Assembly: GCA_049597955.1 (NCBI GenBank)
Contig: JBMYND010000003.1
Span: 124,001 to 188,000 of the forward strand
Direction: 5' to 3'
DNA: 64,000 bases
DNA from: JAYPAN01 sp049597955
GTDB lineage: Bacteria; Pseudomonadota; Alphaproteobacteria; RS24
Shown: positions 1-7,780 of the stretch, piece by piece
Position numbering within the stretch: the stretch's first letter is position 1
Layout of the letters: the number at the start of each line of letters is the position of its first letter
Notes under the pieces: model-generated
Database searches by the model: none
What the model saw: the letters and a program-made list of their open reading frames with translations, nothing else
Told to the model about the DNA's origin: nothing
Made by a program: the position numbers and the translations under genes

Positions 1-467
1 GTCGGGTCAGCATTCTCCATTGACAAGGAGCTGTCAGGATAAAGCGGGGTCAGATTGTCAAAATGAACTTTCTGGCGCGCCTTGTCAGGGTCTTCAAAGT
101 TAATTTTATTGACTTTCAACAGGGCAAAATACCGCTCCCCATCTTTCGGGCTGCGGATTTCGCCCTCCACCGTATCGCCGGAGCGCAAGGCAAAACGGCG
201 AATTTGCGACGGGCTGACATAAATATCATCCGGCCCCGGCAGGTAATTGGCATCCGGTGAGCGCAAGAATCCAAACCCGTCCTGCAATACCTCAACCACA
301 CCCTCGCCGATAATATTGACATTATCCTCGGCCAGTTTTTTCAGAATTGAAAACAGCATATCCTGTTTCAGCATGGCCGATGCGTTTTCAATCTGGTGTT
401 CTTCGGCAAAGGCCAAAAGCTCGGTCGGAGATTTCGACTTTAATTCTTCCAGTTTTATCTGATCCAT
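1..467 (-). CDS. rho: Transcription termination factor Rho (N-terminal part, cut by window edge)
   Basis: Reading the minus strand from the ATG at 467 gives an open frame of 155 codons to the window edge. It begins MDQIKLEELKSKSPTELLAF, the Rho N-terminal helical domain (about residues 1-45), followed by the cold-shock-like RNA-binding fold (about 50-120) with the family segments GFGFLRSPDANYLPGPDDIY and VEGEIRSPKDGERYFALLKV. The RecA-type ATPase domain lies outside the window. Rho is the hexameric RNA helicase that ends transcription of untranslated RNA. It follows hemE and hemJ in the same direction, the alphaproteobacterial arrangement, but has its own good promoter at 563-591. The identification is firm; the gene is partial only because of the window. 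Confidence 0.95.
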   Translation of the reverse strand, partial: MDQIKLEELKSKSPTELLAFAEEHQIENASAMLKQDMLFSILKKLAEDNVNIIGEGVVEVLQDGFGFLRSPDANYLPGPDDIYVSPSQIRRFALRSGDTVEGEIRSPKDGERYFALLKVNKINFEDPDKARQKVHFDNLTPLYPDSSLSMENADP

Positions 468-562
468 AATGACCTGCTACATGAAAACAGCCGGTGCGTG
501 AGATTTGCCAACACATACAAATGGACAAAGGCACGGACGCGGACTTTGTGGAGAAGACCGCC

Positions 563-591
563 AGTATAACCCGACTTGTGCCGCTTCACAA
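563..591 (-). promoter_or_regulatory. Candidate sigma-70 promoter of rho
   Basis: On the minus strand a -35 hexamer TTGTGA (plus-strand 586-591) is followed after exactly 17 bases by TATACT (563-568). Transcription would start near 556 and leave a leader of about 90 bases before the rho ATG at 467. The -35 hexamer overlaps the inverted repeat at 589-610. Motif match only; the start site is not demonstrated. Confidence 0.55.
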
Positions 592-610
592 GCATGGTTT
601 CAAATGCTTG
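589..610. repeat. 7-bp perfect inverted repeat between hemJ and rho
   Basis: CAAGCAT (589-595) and ATGCTTG (604-610) are perfect complements with an 8-base loop. It lies just past the hemJ stop and overlaps the candidate rho -35 box. No T-tract follows on either strand, so it is not a standard intrinsic terminator; it could be an mRNA 3'-end hairpin or a protein-binding site. Confidence 0.4.
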
Positions 611-631
611 TTTGCCGATATATGAAACTTG

Positions 632-1081
632 TCAAAACGGGCGCACAATCACCATAATAACAATCACAATTGTCAAAATTGGCGGTATCTCATTGATAAG
701 GCGAAAAAAGCGACTGCTGCGCGGCGGCACACCGGACAGAAACTTTTTGCGCATGGCAGCCAAAAACCCGTGATAGCCCGACATAAATATCACAGCCCCC
801 AGCTTAACATGCATCCAAATACCGGCACTGGCCCAAAACCCGTCGCGCAGCAGCAGCAAAAGGCCAAACAACCAAGCCGCCATCATGGCCGGGTTCATAA
901 TGATACGCAGCAATTTTGCTTCCATTGTTTCAAATACGTCATGCGGCTGGCCATTTTCCATCGCCTCAGCATGGTAAACAAACAGCCGCGGTAAATAATA
1001 CATGCCAGCCATCCAAAACATGACGGCAATCAAATGAAACGCCAATATCCAAGAATAGAATTGAACCAAAAGCTCACTCAT
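632..1081 (-). CDS. hemJ: Protoporphyrinogen IX oxidase, HemJ family
   Basis: A 149-residue integral membrane protein with four hydrophobic segments, the size of HemJ. The conserved N-terminal helix (WILAFHLIAVMFWMAGMYYL) carries the histidine typical of the family, and further family features are FVYHAE, IMNPAMMAAW and MHVKLG. HemJ oxidises protoporphyrinogen IX to protoporphyrin IX in haem synthesis in bacteria that lack HemG or HemY. A GTG at 1084 precedes the ATG at 1081; the ATG is preferred because AAGGG lies at suitable spacing upstream. It sits 18 bases after hemE and is probably co-transcribed with it. A hemH gene, often present in this block, is absent here. Confidence 0.93.
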   Translation of the reverse strand: MSELLVQFYSWILAFHLIAVMFWMAGMYYLPRLFVYHAEAMENGQPHDVFETMEAKLLRIIMNPAMMAAWLFGLLLLLRDGFWASAGIWMHVKLGAVIFMSGYHGFLAAMRKKFLSGVPPRSSRFFRLINEIPPILTIVIVIMVIVRPF

Positions 1082-1099
1082 CACGCGCCCTTTTCCCGT

Positions 1100-2131
1100 T
1101 TACGCTTCGCGCACCGCGGCGATTAATTCGCCAACATGCGCAGGCGGGGTTTGCGGCACAATGCCATGACCGAGATTGAAAATAAATGGCCGACCGGCAA
1201 AATCTGATTTTATGGCGGCGATTTCCGCGCGCATGGCTGCCCCGCCCGCCACCAATATTTGCGGGTCAAGATTGCCCTGCACCACTAATTGCGGCGGCAA
1301 TGTTTCAGCCAGCTTACGCCGGTCGCAAGCCGAGCCGAGGCTTAACCCGTCGCAACCGGTCTGCAATGCATAAGACGCTAAATCATAATCGGTGGCGCGC
1401 GGAAAAGCGATAATCGGCACTTTGGGCGCATAGGCTTTCAGACCGGCGATAATGCGTGCCACCGGCGCGATACACCAACGCTCAAAATCCGCGCCATGCA
1501 GCGATGACGCCCAGCTCTCAAAAAGCTGTATCACTTCTGCACCGGCATTAATTTGCGCGGTCAGATAATCAATGCTGGCCTCGACCAGCTTGTCAATTAT
1601 CGCTTGAAAGGCTTGCGGGTCTTGCGCGGCCAAAGCCCGCGCCGGGGCTTGGTCAGGCGTGCCGCGACCGGCCACCATATAGCTGGCCACTGTCCAGGGC
1701 GCACCGGCAAAGCCTATGCGCGTCACCGGCGCAGGCAGGCTGACCGCCAAGCGTTTCAGCGTTTCATAAACCGGCGCCAATTTTGTTGCCAGCCCATCGA
1801 GTGACAGGCTGTCGGCATTGACTATCGGGGTCAAGCGCGGGCCTTCGCCGGTTTCAAACCACAGCTTTTGTCCCATGGCTTGCGGCAGCAGCAAAATATC
1901 GGCAAATAAAATCGCCGCATCAAACCCGTAGCGCCGAATGGGTTGCAGCGTCACTTCCTCGGCCAGTTCCGGCGTATAGCATAAATCAAGAAACCCGCCC
2001 GCCTGTTCACGGGTTTTACGATATTCCGGCAAATAACGGCCAGCCTGCCGCATCAGCCAGACCGGCGGCACGGTTTGGGCTTGGCCCGTTTCAAATAAGG
2101 TTAAAAGTTTTTTGTCTGTTGCCTGTGTCAT
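1100..2131 (-). CDS. hemE: Uroporphyrinogen decarboxylase
   Basis: Encodes 343 residues, the normal HemE length. The signature MRQAGRYLPEYR is at residues 27-38 and the substrate-binding aspartate segment ILFADIL is at 74-80 (Asp78). FNLGHGI, another family signature, is near the C terminus. The enzyme removes four carboxyl groups from uroporphyrinogen III to give coproporphyrinogen III in the cytoplasm. The frame is open 13 codons further upstream, but family alignment starts at the ATG at 2131 (MTQATDKKLL). It is the last gene before the putative origin and points away from it, as in Caulobacter, where hemE borders the origin. Confidence 0.97.
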   Translation of the reverse strand: MTQATDKKLLTLFETGQAQTVPPVWLMRQAGRYLPEYRKTREQAGGFLDLCYTPELAEEVTLQPIRRYGFDAAILFADILLLPQAMGQKLWFETGEGPRLTPIVNADSLSLDGLATKLAPVYETLKRLAVSLPAPVTRIGFAGAPWTVASYMVAGRGTPDQAPARALAAQDPQAFQAIIDKLVEASIDYLTAQINAGAEVIQLFESWASSLHGADFERWCIAPVARIIAGLKAYAPKVPIIAFPRATDYDLASYALQTGCDGLSLGSACDRRKLAETLPPQLVVQGNLDPQILVAGGAAMRAEIAAIKSDFAGRPFIFNLGHGIVPQTPPAHVGELIAAVREA

Positions 2132-2228
2132 GTGTCGGTCATTTGCTTTGCAGCTTATCCTCACTGCCACTCTTCTATTTATTAATAATATAAAAAGATA
2201 GTAGTTGTTATTGTGTCGCGCTCCGGCT

Positions 2229-2260
2229 GGGGATTATTTGTTTTACCCGAAATCATCCCC
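2229..2260. repeat. 10-bp imperfect inverted repeat within the putative origin
   Basis: GGGGATTATT (2229-2238) pairs with AATCATCCCC (2251-2260), 9 of 10 positions complementary, around a 12-base loop. No T-tract follows. In this setting it may be a protein-binding palindrome of the origin or of the hemE promoter. Confidence 0.4.
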
Positions 2261-2552
2261 AAAACAGGATAATCGTTGAACAAAGCCGGTTTCAGAAACT
2301 TATGCCCAATGTTTCAACAGGGCGGAAAAACCCGCGCATGTTTTATTATTTTTCTGTCTTTTGTTGGCGACACTGCGATTGTGCAAAATGTTAATGTCGG
2401 GAATAAATCGCCCGCATCATATCTTGCTGCATTATCCCCTATTTCCACAGACCGCTGTTTCGCGGTTAATAAATCGCGTAAAACCGGCAGGTTAAAATTG
2501 TATCTATGTGTATGAATTTTCTTCCGCCACGGCAAAAGCTGACTTATCCTCC

Positions 2553-2561
2553 TTATTCACA
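2553..2561 (+). other. DnaA box, perfect TTATNCACA match
   Basis: TTATTCACA matches the DnaA consensus TTATNCACA exactly. It lies 18 bases before the DUF299 start codon, with a weaker TTATCCTCC just upstream (2544-2552). Confidence 0.55.
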
Positions 2562-2579
2562 CAAATCCCCAGCCAATGG

Positions 2580-3428
2580 ATGCGTTTTAGCGTGAGCAAG
2601 AAATATTTTCATCTTCATCTGATATCCGACAGCACGGGTGAAACCATTGCCGCTGTGGCGCGTGCCGTATGTGCGCAATTTACCGGCGCTCAAAGCATTG
2701 AACACGCTTATGGGCTGGTGCGCGGGCGCAAAGCTTTGTTGCGGGCATTGGAGGCGATTGAAGAAAATCCGGGGCCGGTCATGTATTCCATCCTTGATGC
2801 TGATTTGCGCGAGGAGTTGCAGCGCAAATGCGCCCTCATCAATATACCCTGTATGGCGGTGTTGGAGCCGTTTGTCGCAACAATGAGTGCCTATTTGAAT
2901 GTTGAAGTCAGCGGCAAGCCGGGCAGCCAGCACACGCTGGACACAGATTATTTTCAGCGCATTGCGGCGCTTAATTATACGATTCAGCATGATGACGGCC
3001 AAAGCCAGAATGATTTGAATGAGGCGGATGTCATTTTAACTGGGGTCAGCCGAACCTCAAAAACCCCGACTTGCATGTATCTGGCCAATCGCGGGTTGAA
3101 AGCGGCCAATGTGCCGCTTGTGCCGGGCATTGACCCGCCGGAGGAATTGCTGACGGCAACAAGACCGCTCATTGTCGGACTGACGACAAGCCCGGAACGG
3201 TTGCTGCAAATCCGCAAAAATCGGCTTTTGTCGCTGAATGAGGATAATGATACGGAATATATTGACCCGGAGCAGATTAAAAGCGAGACAACCGAAGCGC
3301 GCCGCCTGTTCGCCCGCCAAAAATGGCCGATTATCGATGTCACGCGCCGCTCAATCGAAGAAACCGCCAGTGCGATTTTGAACCTTTATCAGGCGCATGA
3401 TCCGGACAGGCCGCGCGGGGCGATATAA
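2580..3428 (+). CDS. DUF299 bifunctional kinase/pyrophosphorylase (dikinase regulatory protein)
   Basis: A 282-residue protein with the family N terminus FHLHLISDSTGET and the P-loop-like GVSRTSKT at 155-162, ending with a conserved DVTRRSIEETA segment. Family members switch pyruvate phosphate dikinase or PEP synthase on and off by ADP-dependent phosphorylation and phosphate-dependent dephosphorylation of a threonine. The frame is open from 2508, but the ATG at 2580 fits the family; starting earlier would consume the perfect DnaA box. Which dikinase it controls is not shown in the window. First gene to the right of the putative origin, as its homologue CC_0001 is in Caulobacter. Confidence 0.92.
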   Translation: MRFSVSKKYFHLHLISDSTGETIAAVARAVCAQFTGAQSIEHAYGLVRGRKALLRALEAIEENPGPVMYSILDADLREELQRKCALINIPCMAVLEPFVATMSAYLNVEVSGKPGSQHTLDTDYFQRIAALNYTIQHDDGQSQNDLNEADVILTGVSRTSKTPTCMYLANRGLKAANVPLVPGIDPPEELLTATRPLIVGLTTSPERLLQIRKNRLLSLNEDNDTEYIDPEQIKSETTEARRLFARQKWPIIDVTRRSIEETASAILNLYQAHDPDRPRGAI

Positions 3429-3462
3429 TGTCTTGGCACAACAGCCAAGACAGGAGGGCCGT

Positions 3463-4098
3463 ATGGCAGGGCAAATAACCGATATGTCGCAAAAGCTGAT
3501 ACTGGCATCAGGCAGCGCCGTGCGTGCCTCCTTAATGCGTGGCGCAGGGCTGGCTTTTGAAATTGCCGTTTCCGGCGTCGATGAAGCGGCGATTAAAGCA
3601 GCTTATCAAGCACGAATATCGAATAGCGGCGCTTATGACGGGCTGGCGCTGGCGCTGGCCGAAGCCAAGGCGCAGGCTGTCGTCGCTGACGGCCATGAGG
3701 CGGCGCTGGTCATAGGGGCTGACCAGCTTCTTGTGTTGGATGACAAGGCTTTTGACAAGCCGCGCGACCGCGCCGAGGCCAAGCATAATCTGACATTGTT
3801 TCAGGGCCGCAGCCATTGTCTTGTTGGCGGTGTTGTTCTGGTCAAGGGCGGGCAGACCCTTTGGCGGCATTGCGAGACTGTCACATTGAAAATGCGCCCA
3901 TTGTCGGAGGCTTTCATTGATGCTTATTTGGAGGCGGCCGGTGAAGATGTTTTGAAATCAGTCGGCGCTTATCAGCTTGAGGGGCTGGGGTCGCATTTAT
4001 TTGAAGCGATTGAGGGCGATTATTTCTCAATTCTTGGCTTGCCGCTTTTGCCGCTTATGGCGGCACTGCGCAGGCATGGCGGGCTGAACAATGTCTGA
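3463..4098 (+). CDS. maf: Maf-family nucleoside-triphosphate pyrophosphatase
   Basis: 211 residues. The Maf N-terminal motif is present as KLILASGSAVRASLM (11-25), with Ala-Val where most homologues have Pro-Arg; this variant is usual for the second alphaproteobacterial Maf type. Downstream features are GADQLLV and DKPRDRAEAK. Maf proteins hydrolyse non-canonical or modified NTPs to monophosphates. The ATG at 3463 is chosen because a perfect AGGAGG lies at 3452-3457. It follows the DUF299 gene by 34 bases and overlaps aroE by 8 bases, so the four genes to coaE look like one operon. Confidence 0.88.
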   Translation: MAGQITDMSQKLILASGSAVRASLMRGAGLAFEIAVSGVDEAAIKAAYQARISNSGAYDGLALALAEAKAQAVVADGHEAALVIGADQLLVLDDKAFDKPRDRAEAKHNLTLFQGRSHCLVGGVVLVKGGQTLWRHCETVTLKMRPLSEAFIDAYLEAAGEDVLKSVGAYQLEGLGSHLFEAIEGDYFSILGLPLLPLMAALRRHGGLNNV

Positions 4099-4939
4099 GC
4101 CAAAGCTGACGCCGCGCTATGGCATTATTGGTTGGCCGGTTGCCCATTCGCGCTCACCGCTGATACATAATTACTGGCTGGCCGAGCAGGGCTGTGAGGC
4201 GGCTTATGAAACCGTGCCGATTGACCCGCAGCTGGATTTTCGCGCCGCGCTTGAAGATATGGCGCAAAATGGTTTTGCCGGCGCCAATGTCACCATACCG
4301 CATAAAGAAAATGCGTTTGCCGCAATGGACAGCCTGTCGGAAACAGCGCGTCGCCTTGGGGCGGTGAACACAATAAGCTTCGCCGAGGGTCGATTGAGCG
4401 GCCATAATACAGATGGCGGCGGTTTTGTCGCCGGGTTGGATGCATTTGGCACGGATTGGCGGCAGCAGCCAGTGGCCTTGGTCGGCGCGGGCGGCGCGGC
4501 GCGGGCGATAGTGGCGGCCTTGGCCGATGCGGGCGCGCGTGACATCAGGCTGAGCAATCGCAATCGCGCGCGTGCCGAAAGCCTTGTCGCTTTGGCCGGC
4601 GCAGGCAGTCGGGTCACGATTTATGACTGGGATGCGCGCCAAGATATGCTGACCGGCGCCGGTCTTTTGGTTAATACGACCAGCCTTGGCATGAAAGGCC
4701 AACCGGCTTTGGACATTGAGCTGAACGGGCTTACGGCGGCGGCGTTGGTCAGTGACATTGTTTACACACCGTTGGAAACGCCTTTGCTGGCAGCAGCGCG
4801 GCAAAGCGGGTTGCGCGCGGTTGACGGGCTAGGCATGCTTTTGCACCAAGCGGCTTTGGCGTTTGAGGTTTGGTTTGGCGTGCGACCGGAAGTGACCGAC
4901 AGGCTGCGCCAATTGGTGTTGGCCGATTTGGAGGAATAG
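4091..4939 (+). CDS. aroE: Shikimate dehydrogenase (NADP+)
   Basis: 282 residues, normal length. Substrate-binding GWPVAHSRSP is at 14-23, the catalytic lysine is Lys72 in TIPHKEN and the partner aspartate is Asp108 in NTDGGGF. The nucleotide-binding loop VGAGGAARAI and SNRNRARAE define the NADP domain. It reduces 3-dehydroshikimate to shikimate in aromatic amino acid synthesis. It overlaps maf by 8 bases and is followed 2 bases later by coaE, which indicates translational coupling. Confidence 0.96.
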   Translation: MSEPKLTPRYGIIGWPVAHSRSPLIHNYWLAEQGCEAAYETVPIDPQLDFRAALEDMAQNGFAGANVTIPHKENAFAAMDSLSETARRLGAVNTISFAEGRLSGHNTDGGGFVAGLDAFGTDWRQQPVALVGAGGAARAIVAALADAGARDIRLSNRNRARAESLVALAGAGSRVTIYDWDARQDMLTGAGLLVNTTSLGMKGQPALDIELNGLTAAALVSDIVYTPLETPLLAAARQSGLRAVDGLGMLLHQAALAFEVWFGVRPEVTDRLRQLVLADLEE

Positions 4940-4941
4940 CC

Positions 4942-5592
4942 ATGTATTTAATAGGGCTGACAGGGTCAATCGGCATGGGCAAAACATTGACGGCAAGCCT
5001 GTTTGAGGCAGCAGGCGTGCCGCGCTATGACGCCGATGCCGCGATTCACGCGCTTTATGCGCCCGGTGGCGATGCTGTCGCGCCGGTCGCCGAATTATTT
5101 CCTGACGCGATTGTTGATGGCGCGGTGGACAGGGGCATTCTCGGCCAATTAGTGCTGAAAGATGCCGATAAGTTGAAACAATTGGAGGCGCTGGTGCATC
5201 CATTGGCCGGAGCGTCGCAAATGGCCTTTCTGGCGAAACATGCCGAAGCCGGTGCGCCAATGGCATTGCTGGATATTCCCTTGCTTTATGAAACCGGCGG
5301 CGACGGCTTTGTCGATTGCGTGGTGGTGGTCAGCGCGCCTTATGAAGTGCAGCGCGCCCGTGTGCTGGAGCGCCCGGGCATGAGCGAGGAAAAGTTTCTC
5401 GATATTTTGGCCAAGCAAGTGCCGGATGACGAAAAGCGTCGCCGCGCCGACTTTATTGTGGACAGTTCGGTTTCGGTAGAAGACGCGCGCCGCCAGATTC
5501 ATGATATTCTGGCCACTCTGGAAGGGCGTGAAGGCACGGCACTCGAAGCCCGACGACAGCGATATGAGCAACGCAGCGCGTCAACCAAATAG
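4942..5592 (+). CDS. coaE: Dephospho-CoA kinase
   Basis: 216 residues starting MYLIGLTGSIGMGKT, with the P-loop at residues 7-15, an early RYDADAAIHALY segment and DIPLLYETGG, all CoaE hallmarks. It phosphorylates the ribose 3'-hydroxyl of dephospho-CoA in the last step of CoA synthesis. The frame is open back to 4870 inside aroE, but homology and a GAGG upstream place the start at 4942. Another CoA-pathway gene, coaA, lies at 12443. Confidence 0.95.
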   Translation: MYLIGLTGSIGMGKTLTASLFEAAGVPRYDADAAIHALYAPGGDAVAPVAELFPDAIVDGAVDRGILGQLVLKDADKLKQLEALVHPLAGASQMAFLAKHAEAGAPMALLDIPLLYETGGDGFVDCVVVVSAPYEVQRARVLERPGMSEEKFLDILAKQVPDDEKRRRADFIVDSSVSVEDARRQIHDILATLEGREGTALEARRQRYEQRSASTK

Positions 5593-5619
5593 CTGCGCGG
5601 CCCCGCACTGACGGGAAAT

Positions 5620-5640
5620 ATGAGGCAGATATGAGGCAGG
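5620..5640. repeat. 11-bp tandem duplication ahead of dnaQ
   Basis: ATGAGGCAGAT (5620-5630) is followed by ATGAGGCAGG (5631-5640). It supplies two GAGGCAG ribosome-binding-like sequences just before the dnaQ ATG at 5647. Confidence 0.6.
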
Positions 5641-5646
5641 CCGACC

Positions 5647-6378
5647 ATGCGCGAAATTATTCTTGATACAGAAACAACCGGCCTTGACCCGGCGACGGGC
5701 GACCGGATTGTTGAGATAGGTTGTCTCGAATTGGTCAATCGCTTGCCGACCGGTGAAACCTATCATGTCTATATCAATCCGGAGCGTGATATGCCGCCGC
5801 AAGCCGAGCAAGTGCATGGGCTGTCCGAGGCGTTTTTGCGCGACAAGCCGCTTTTCGCCGATATTGTGGCGGGGTTTTTGCAATTTATCGGCGGCGATGC
5901 GCTGGTCATTCACAATGCCGATTTTGACATGAAATTTCTCAATGCTGAGCTGGCGCTGCTTGGCCAGAATAAATTACCCAATCCGGTGATAGATACGCTG
6001 GCCATGGCGCGCAAGCGGTTCCCCGGCTCACCGGCCAGCCTTGATGCGCTGTGTCGCCGTTTCGGGGTTGATAATTCCAACCGCGATTTGCATGGCGCGC
6101 TGATAGATTCTGAATTACTGGCCGGTGTGTATTTGGAATTATCCGGCGGGCGCCAGCCTGACCTTGTATTTCAAGAAGCCGCGGCAACCAATAATGCGCG
6201 CGCGCAAACGGTTGGTCGCGGTGATGTTGATGCAGGCCCGCAAATTGCGCCGCGCAAACGCCGCCCCGCGCTGCTGGCCGGTCGGCTGAGCGACAGCGAA
6301 ACGGCGGCGCATCGCGCGTTCATTTCCGAATTCCCGCAAACCGCGATTTGGTTAAAACCGCAGCAAGATGATGCTTGA
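5647..6378 (+). CDS. dnaQ: DNA polymerase III epsilon subunit (3'-5' proofreading exonuclease)
   Basis: 243 residues with the complete DEDDh exonuclease site: Asp7 and Glu9 in LDTETTGLD, Asp94 in HNADFDMKFL, and His149 and Asp154 in LHGALIDS. The C-terminal part (about 185-243) is the tail that binds the polymerase alpha subunit. It proofreads during chromosome replication. It follows coaE by 54 bases and converges on secB with no spacer: the dnaQ TGA ends at 6378 and the secB stop begins at 6379. Confidence 0.96.
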   Translation: MREIILDTETTGLDPATGDRIVEIGCLELVNRLPTGETYHVYINPERDMPPQAEQVHGLSEAFLRDKPLFADIVAGFLQFIGGDALVIHNADFDMKFLNAELALLGQNKLPNPVIDTLAMARKRFPGSPASLDALCRRFGVDNSNRDLHGALIDSELLAGVYLELSGGRQPDLVFQEAAATNNARAQTVGRGDVDAGPQIAPRKRRPALLAGRLSDSETAAHRAFISEFPQTAIWLKPQQDDA

Positions 6379-6993
6379 TTAATCAGCCTGTGTCGGCGCT
6401 TGCTGGCCTGCCTCGCCTGCCTCGCCTGCCTTGGCCGCTTCGGCTTCGCGTGCGGCTTGGCCTTGCTGATACAGCGCCACAAAATCAATCGGATCCAGCA
6501 AAATCGGCGGGTAGCCACCATCGCGCGTCGCATCGGCAATGATACGGCGGGCGAAGGGAAATAATTGGCGCGGGCCTTCAATCAGCAAAACCGGCCCGAC
6601 ATTGGTTTCCGGCACATTGGCGAGGCGGAAAATGCCGCAATATTCCAATTCAGCAATAAATTTCGCATCCTCGCCGGATTTGGCTTCGACGCGGAATTTC
6701 AGCAGGACTTCATAGTCATTTTCAGCCAGCTTGCGTGCGCCAACATTGGCATTGACGCCGATTTCAGGCTCGCCATCGGCCAAAAAAGGCGGCGCGCCCG
6801 GATTTTCAAAAGACAAATCGCGGACATATTGCGTCAGAATAGCCATGCCCGGCGCGCCATCGACATTTTGCTCACCGGCGGCGGCGGCTTCGGCTGCCCC
6901 TGCGGCTTCATTGGGTGTTTCGGTGGCCGCTGTTTCAGCGACCTCTTCCGGCTTTTCCGACACGCCGTTTTCGGTTTTTGATTTCTTGCTCAT
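6379..6993 (-). CDS. secB: Protein-export chaperone SecB
   Basis: 204 residues, longer than the usual 150-170 because of low-complexity tails. The SecB core spans about 48-180 and includes QYVRDLSFENPGAP, ECGIF-like EYCGIFRL, LFPFARRIIADATRDGG and PPILLDPIDF. The first 45 residues are Glu/Ala-rich and the C-terminal tail AKAGEAGEAGQQAP comes from a 9-bp tandem repeat. SecB holds precursors unfolded and passes them to SecA. Its place after dnaQ matches Caulobacter. The start ATG has an AGGAGAAA-type ribosome-binding site upstream. Confidence 0.95.
   Translation of the reverse strand: MSKKSKTENGVSEKPEEVAETAATETPNEAAGAAEAAAAGEQNVDGAPGMAILTQYVRDLSFENPGAPPFLADGEPEIGVNANVGARKLAENDYEVLLKFRVEAKSGEDAKFIAELEYCGIFRLANVPETNVGPVLLIEGPRQLFPFARRIIADATRDGGYPPILLDPIDFVALYQQGQAAREAEAAKAGEAGEAGQQAPTQAD
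6407..6433. repeat. 9-bp x 3 tandem repeat in the 3' end of secB
   Basis: CCTGCCTCG occurs at 6407-6415 and 6416-6424, with CCTGCCTTG at 6425-6433. In secB it encodes the Ala-Gly-Glu run of the C-terminal tail; the unit is a multiple of three, so copy-number change keeps frame. Confidence 0.7.
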
Positions 6994-7137
6994 TGTTTTT
7001 CTCCTTCATCTGGATAGAGCCGGACAGGGTGCGCCCGTATGGCAGAGGACATAGCAAACTTGGCTATTGAGTGCAATGTCAAGATGCGCGGCGACACTAG
7101 CGGCAAATCCCCAAAAATGCGTAAAGGCGAAGCGTTT

Positions 7138-7605
7138 CTAATCCCTGCCGGAAGGCGGCTCATTGACTTTGTAATCGCCCTCAATGACATTTTTATCCGG
7201 TGAAGGCCGTTGCGGAGAAGCCGAACCGGCCCCGAAGCGTCCGATAATGCTGGGCAGCAAGGCCTCAAGCAGGCTGGCCATTAAAAATACCCGACCGGCA
7301 GGCCAGAGCAGGAAAAACCCCAAAGCATCGGTCAGAAAACCCGGTGTCAGCAGCAACAGCCCGGCCAGTAAAATAAGCACGCCATGGGCCATTTCACCCA
7401 AGGGCGCGCCGCCGCTTGCTTGTGCGGTTTGCGCGCGGCGCAGCACATCAAGCCCCTGTCGGCGCATCATGGACAGGCCAATCATGGCAGTGGCAAAAAT
7501 CAGCAACACCGTCCAGCCCGCACCAATCGCGCCGCCGATTTCAATAAACAGGAAAATCTCGACAAGCGGCACGCCTATCAGAATAAACAGCAATAATCCG
7601 GGCAT
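7138..7605 (-). CDS. fxsA: FxsA-family membrane protein
   Basis: 155 residues. The N terminus MPGLLLFILIGVPLVEIFLF and the following IEIGGAIGAGWTVLLIF are the two FxsA signature helices; a third hydrophobic stretch LLAGLLLLTPGFLTDALGFF (about 82-101) carries the conserved TPGFLTD. FxsA proteins are cytoplasmic-membrane proteins of poorly known function (the E. coli protein affects exclusion of phage T7 by F plasmids). The ATG at 7605 is preferred over 7635 because AAAGGAG lies 5 bases upstream. It is divergent from the Tim44-like gene, the usual alphaproteobacterial layout. Confidence 0.88.
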   Translation of the reverse strand: MPGLLLFILIGVPLVEIFLFIEIGGAIGAGWTVLLIFATAMIGLSMMRRQGLDVLRRAQTAQASGGAPLGEMAHGVLILLAGLLLLTPGFLTDALGFFLLWPAGRVFLMASLLEALLPSIIGRFGAGSASPQRPSPDKNVIEGDYKVNEPPSGRD

Positions 7606-7780
7606 TATCGGCTCCTTTCCCGGCCAATGTGCCATATTGCAGGCTGATGACCGAGGGTTTTATACGCACAGGCCAGCGTAATTATCTATCAGGGGTTGAA
7701 AAAGCCCCGCAATAGGCCAAATATGGGGTATGAAGGCTTCGCCTTAAAGACCCGGATGGCATTTTCCCACCGGCAAATAT

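Larger units (their letters stand above)
2132..2579. other. Putative chromosomal replication origin (oriC), hemE-DUF299 intergenic region
   Basis: This 448-base gene-free stretch lies between divergent hemE and the DUF299 gene, where the origin sits in Caulobacter and Rickettsia. It holds a perfect DnaA box TTATTCACA (2553-2561) and one-mismatch boxes TTATCCTCA (2155-2163), TTATGCCCA (2300-2308), TTTTGCACA (minus strand, 2380-2388) and TCATACACA (minus strand, 2507-2515). AT-rich blocks at about 2172-2213 and 2338-2365 could serve as unwinding elements. Genes on both sides mostly point away from it. No clear CtrA site (TTAA-N7-TTAA) was found. Position is strong evidence; function is inferred. 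Confidence 0.7.

Noticed and set aside
2466..2499. CtrA binding sites (TTAA-N7-TTAA) in the putative origin
   Set aside because: Several TTAA half-sites occur (for example at 2466 and 2492), but none has a partner at the right distance.
2276..2535. Small open frames on both strands in the hemE-DUF299 gap (2276-2515 plus, 2314-2535 minus)
   Set aside because: No family features or convincing ribosome-binding site, and they lie in the putative origin among DnaA boxes.
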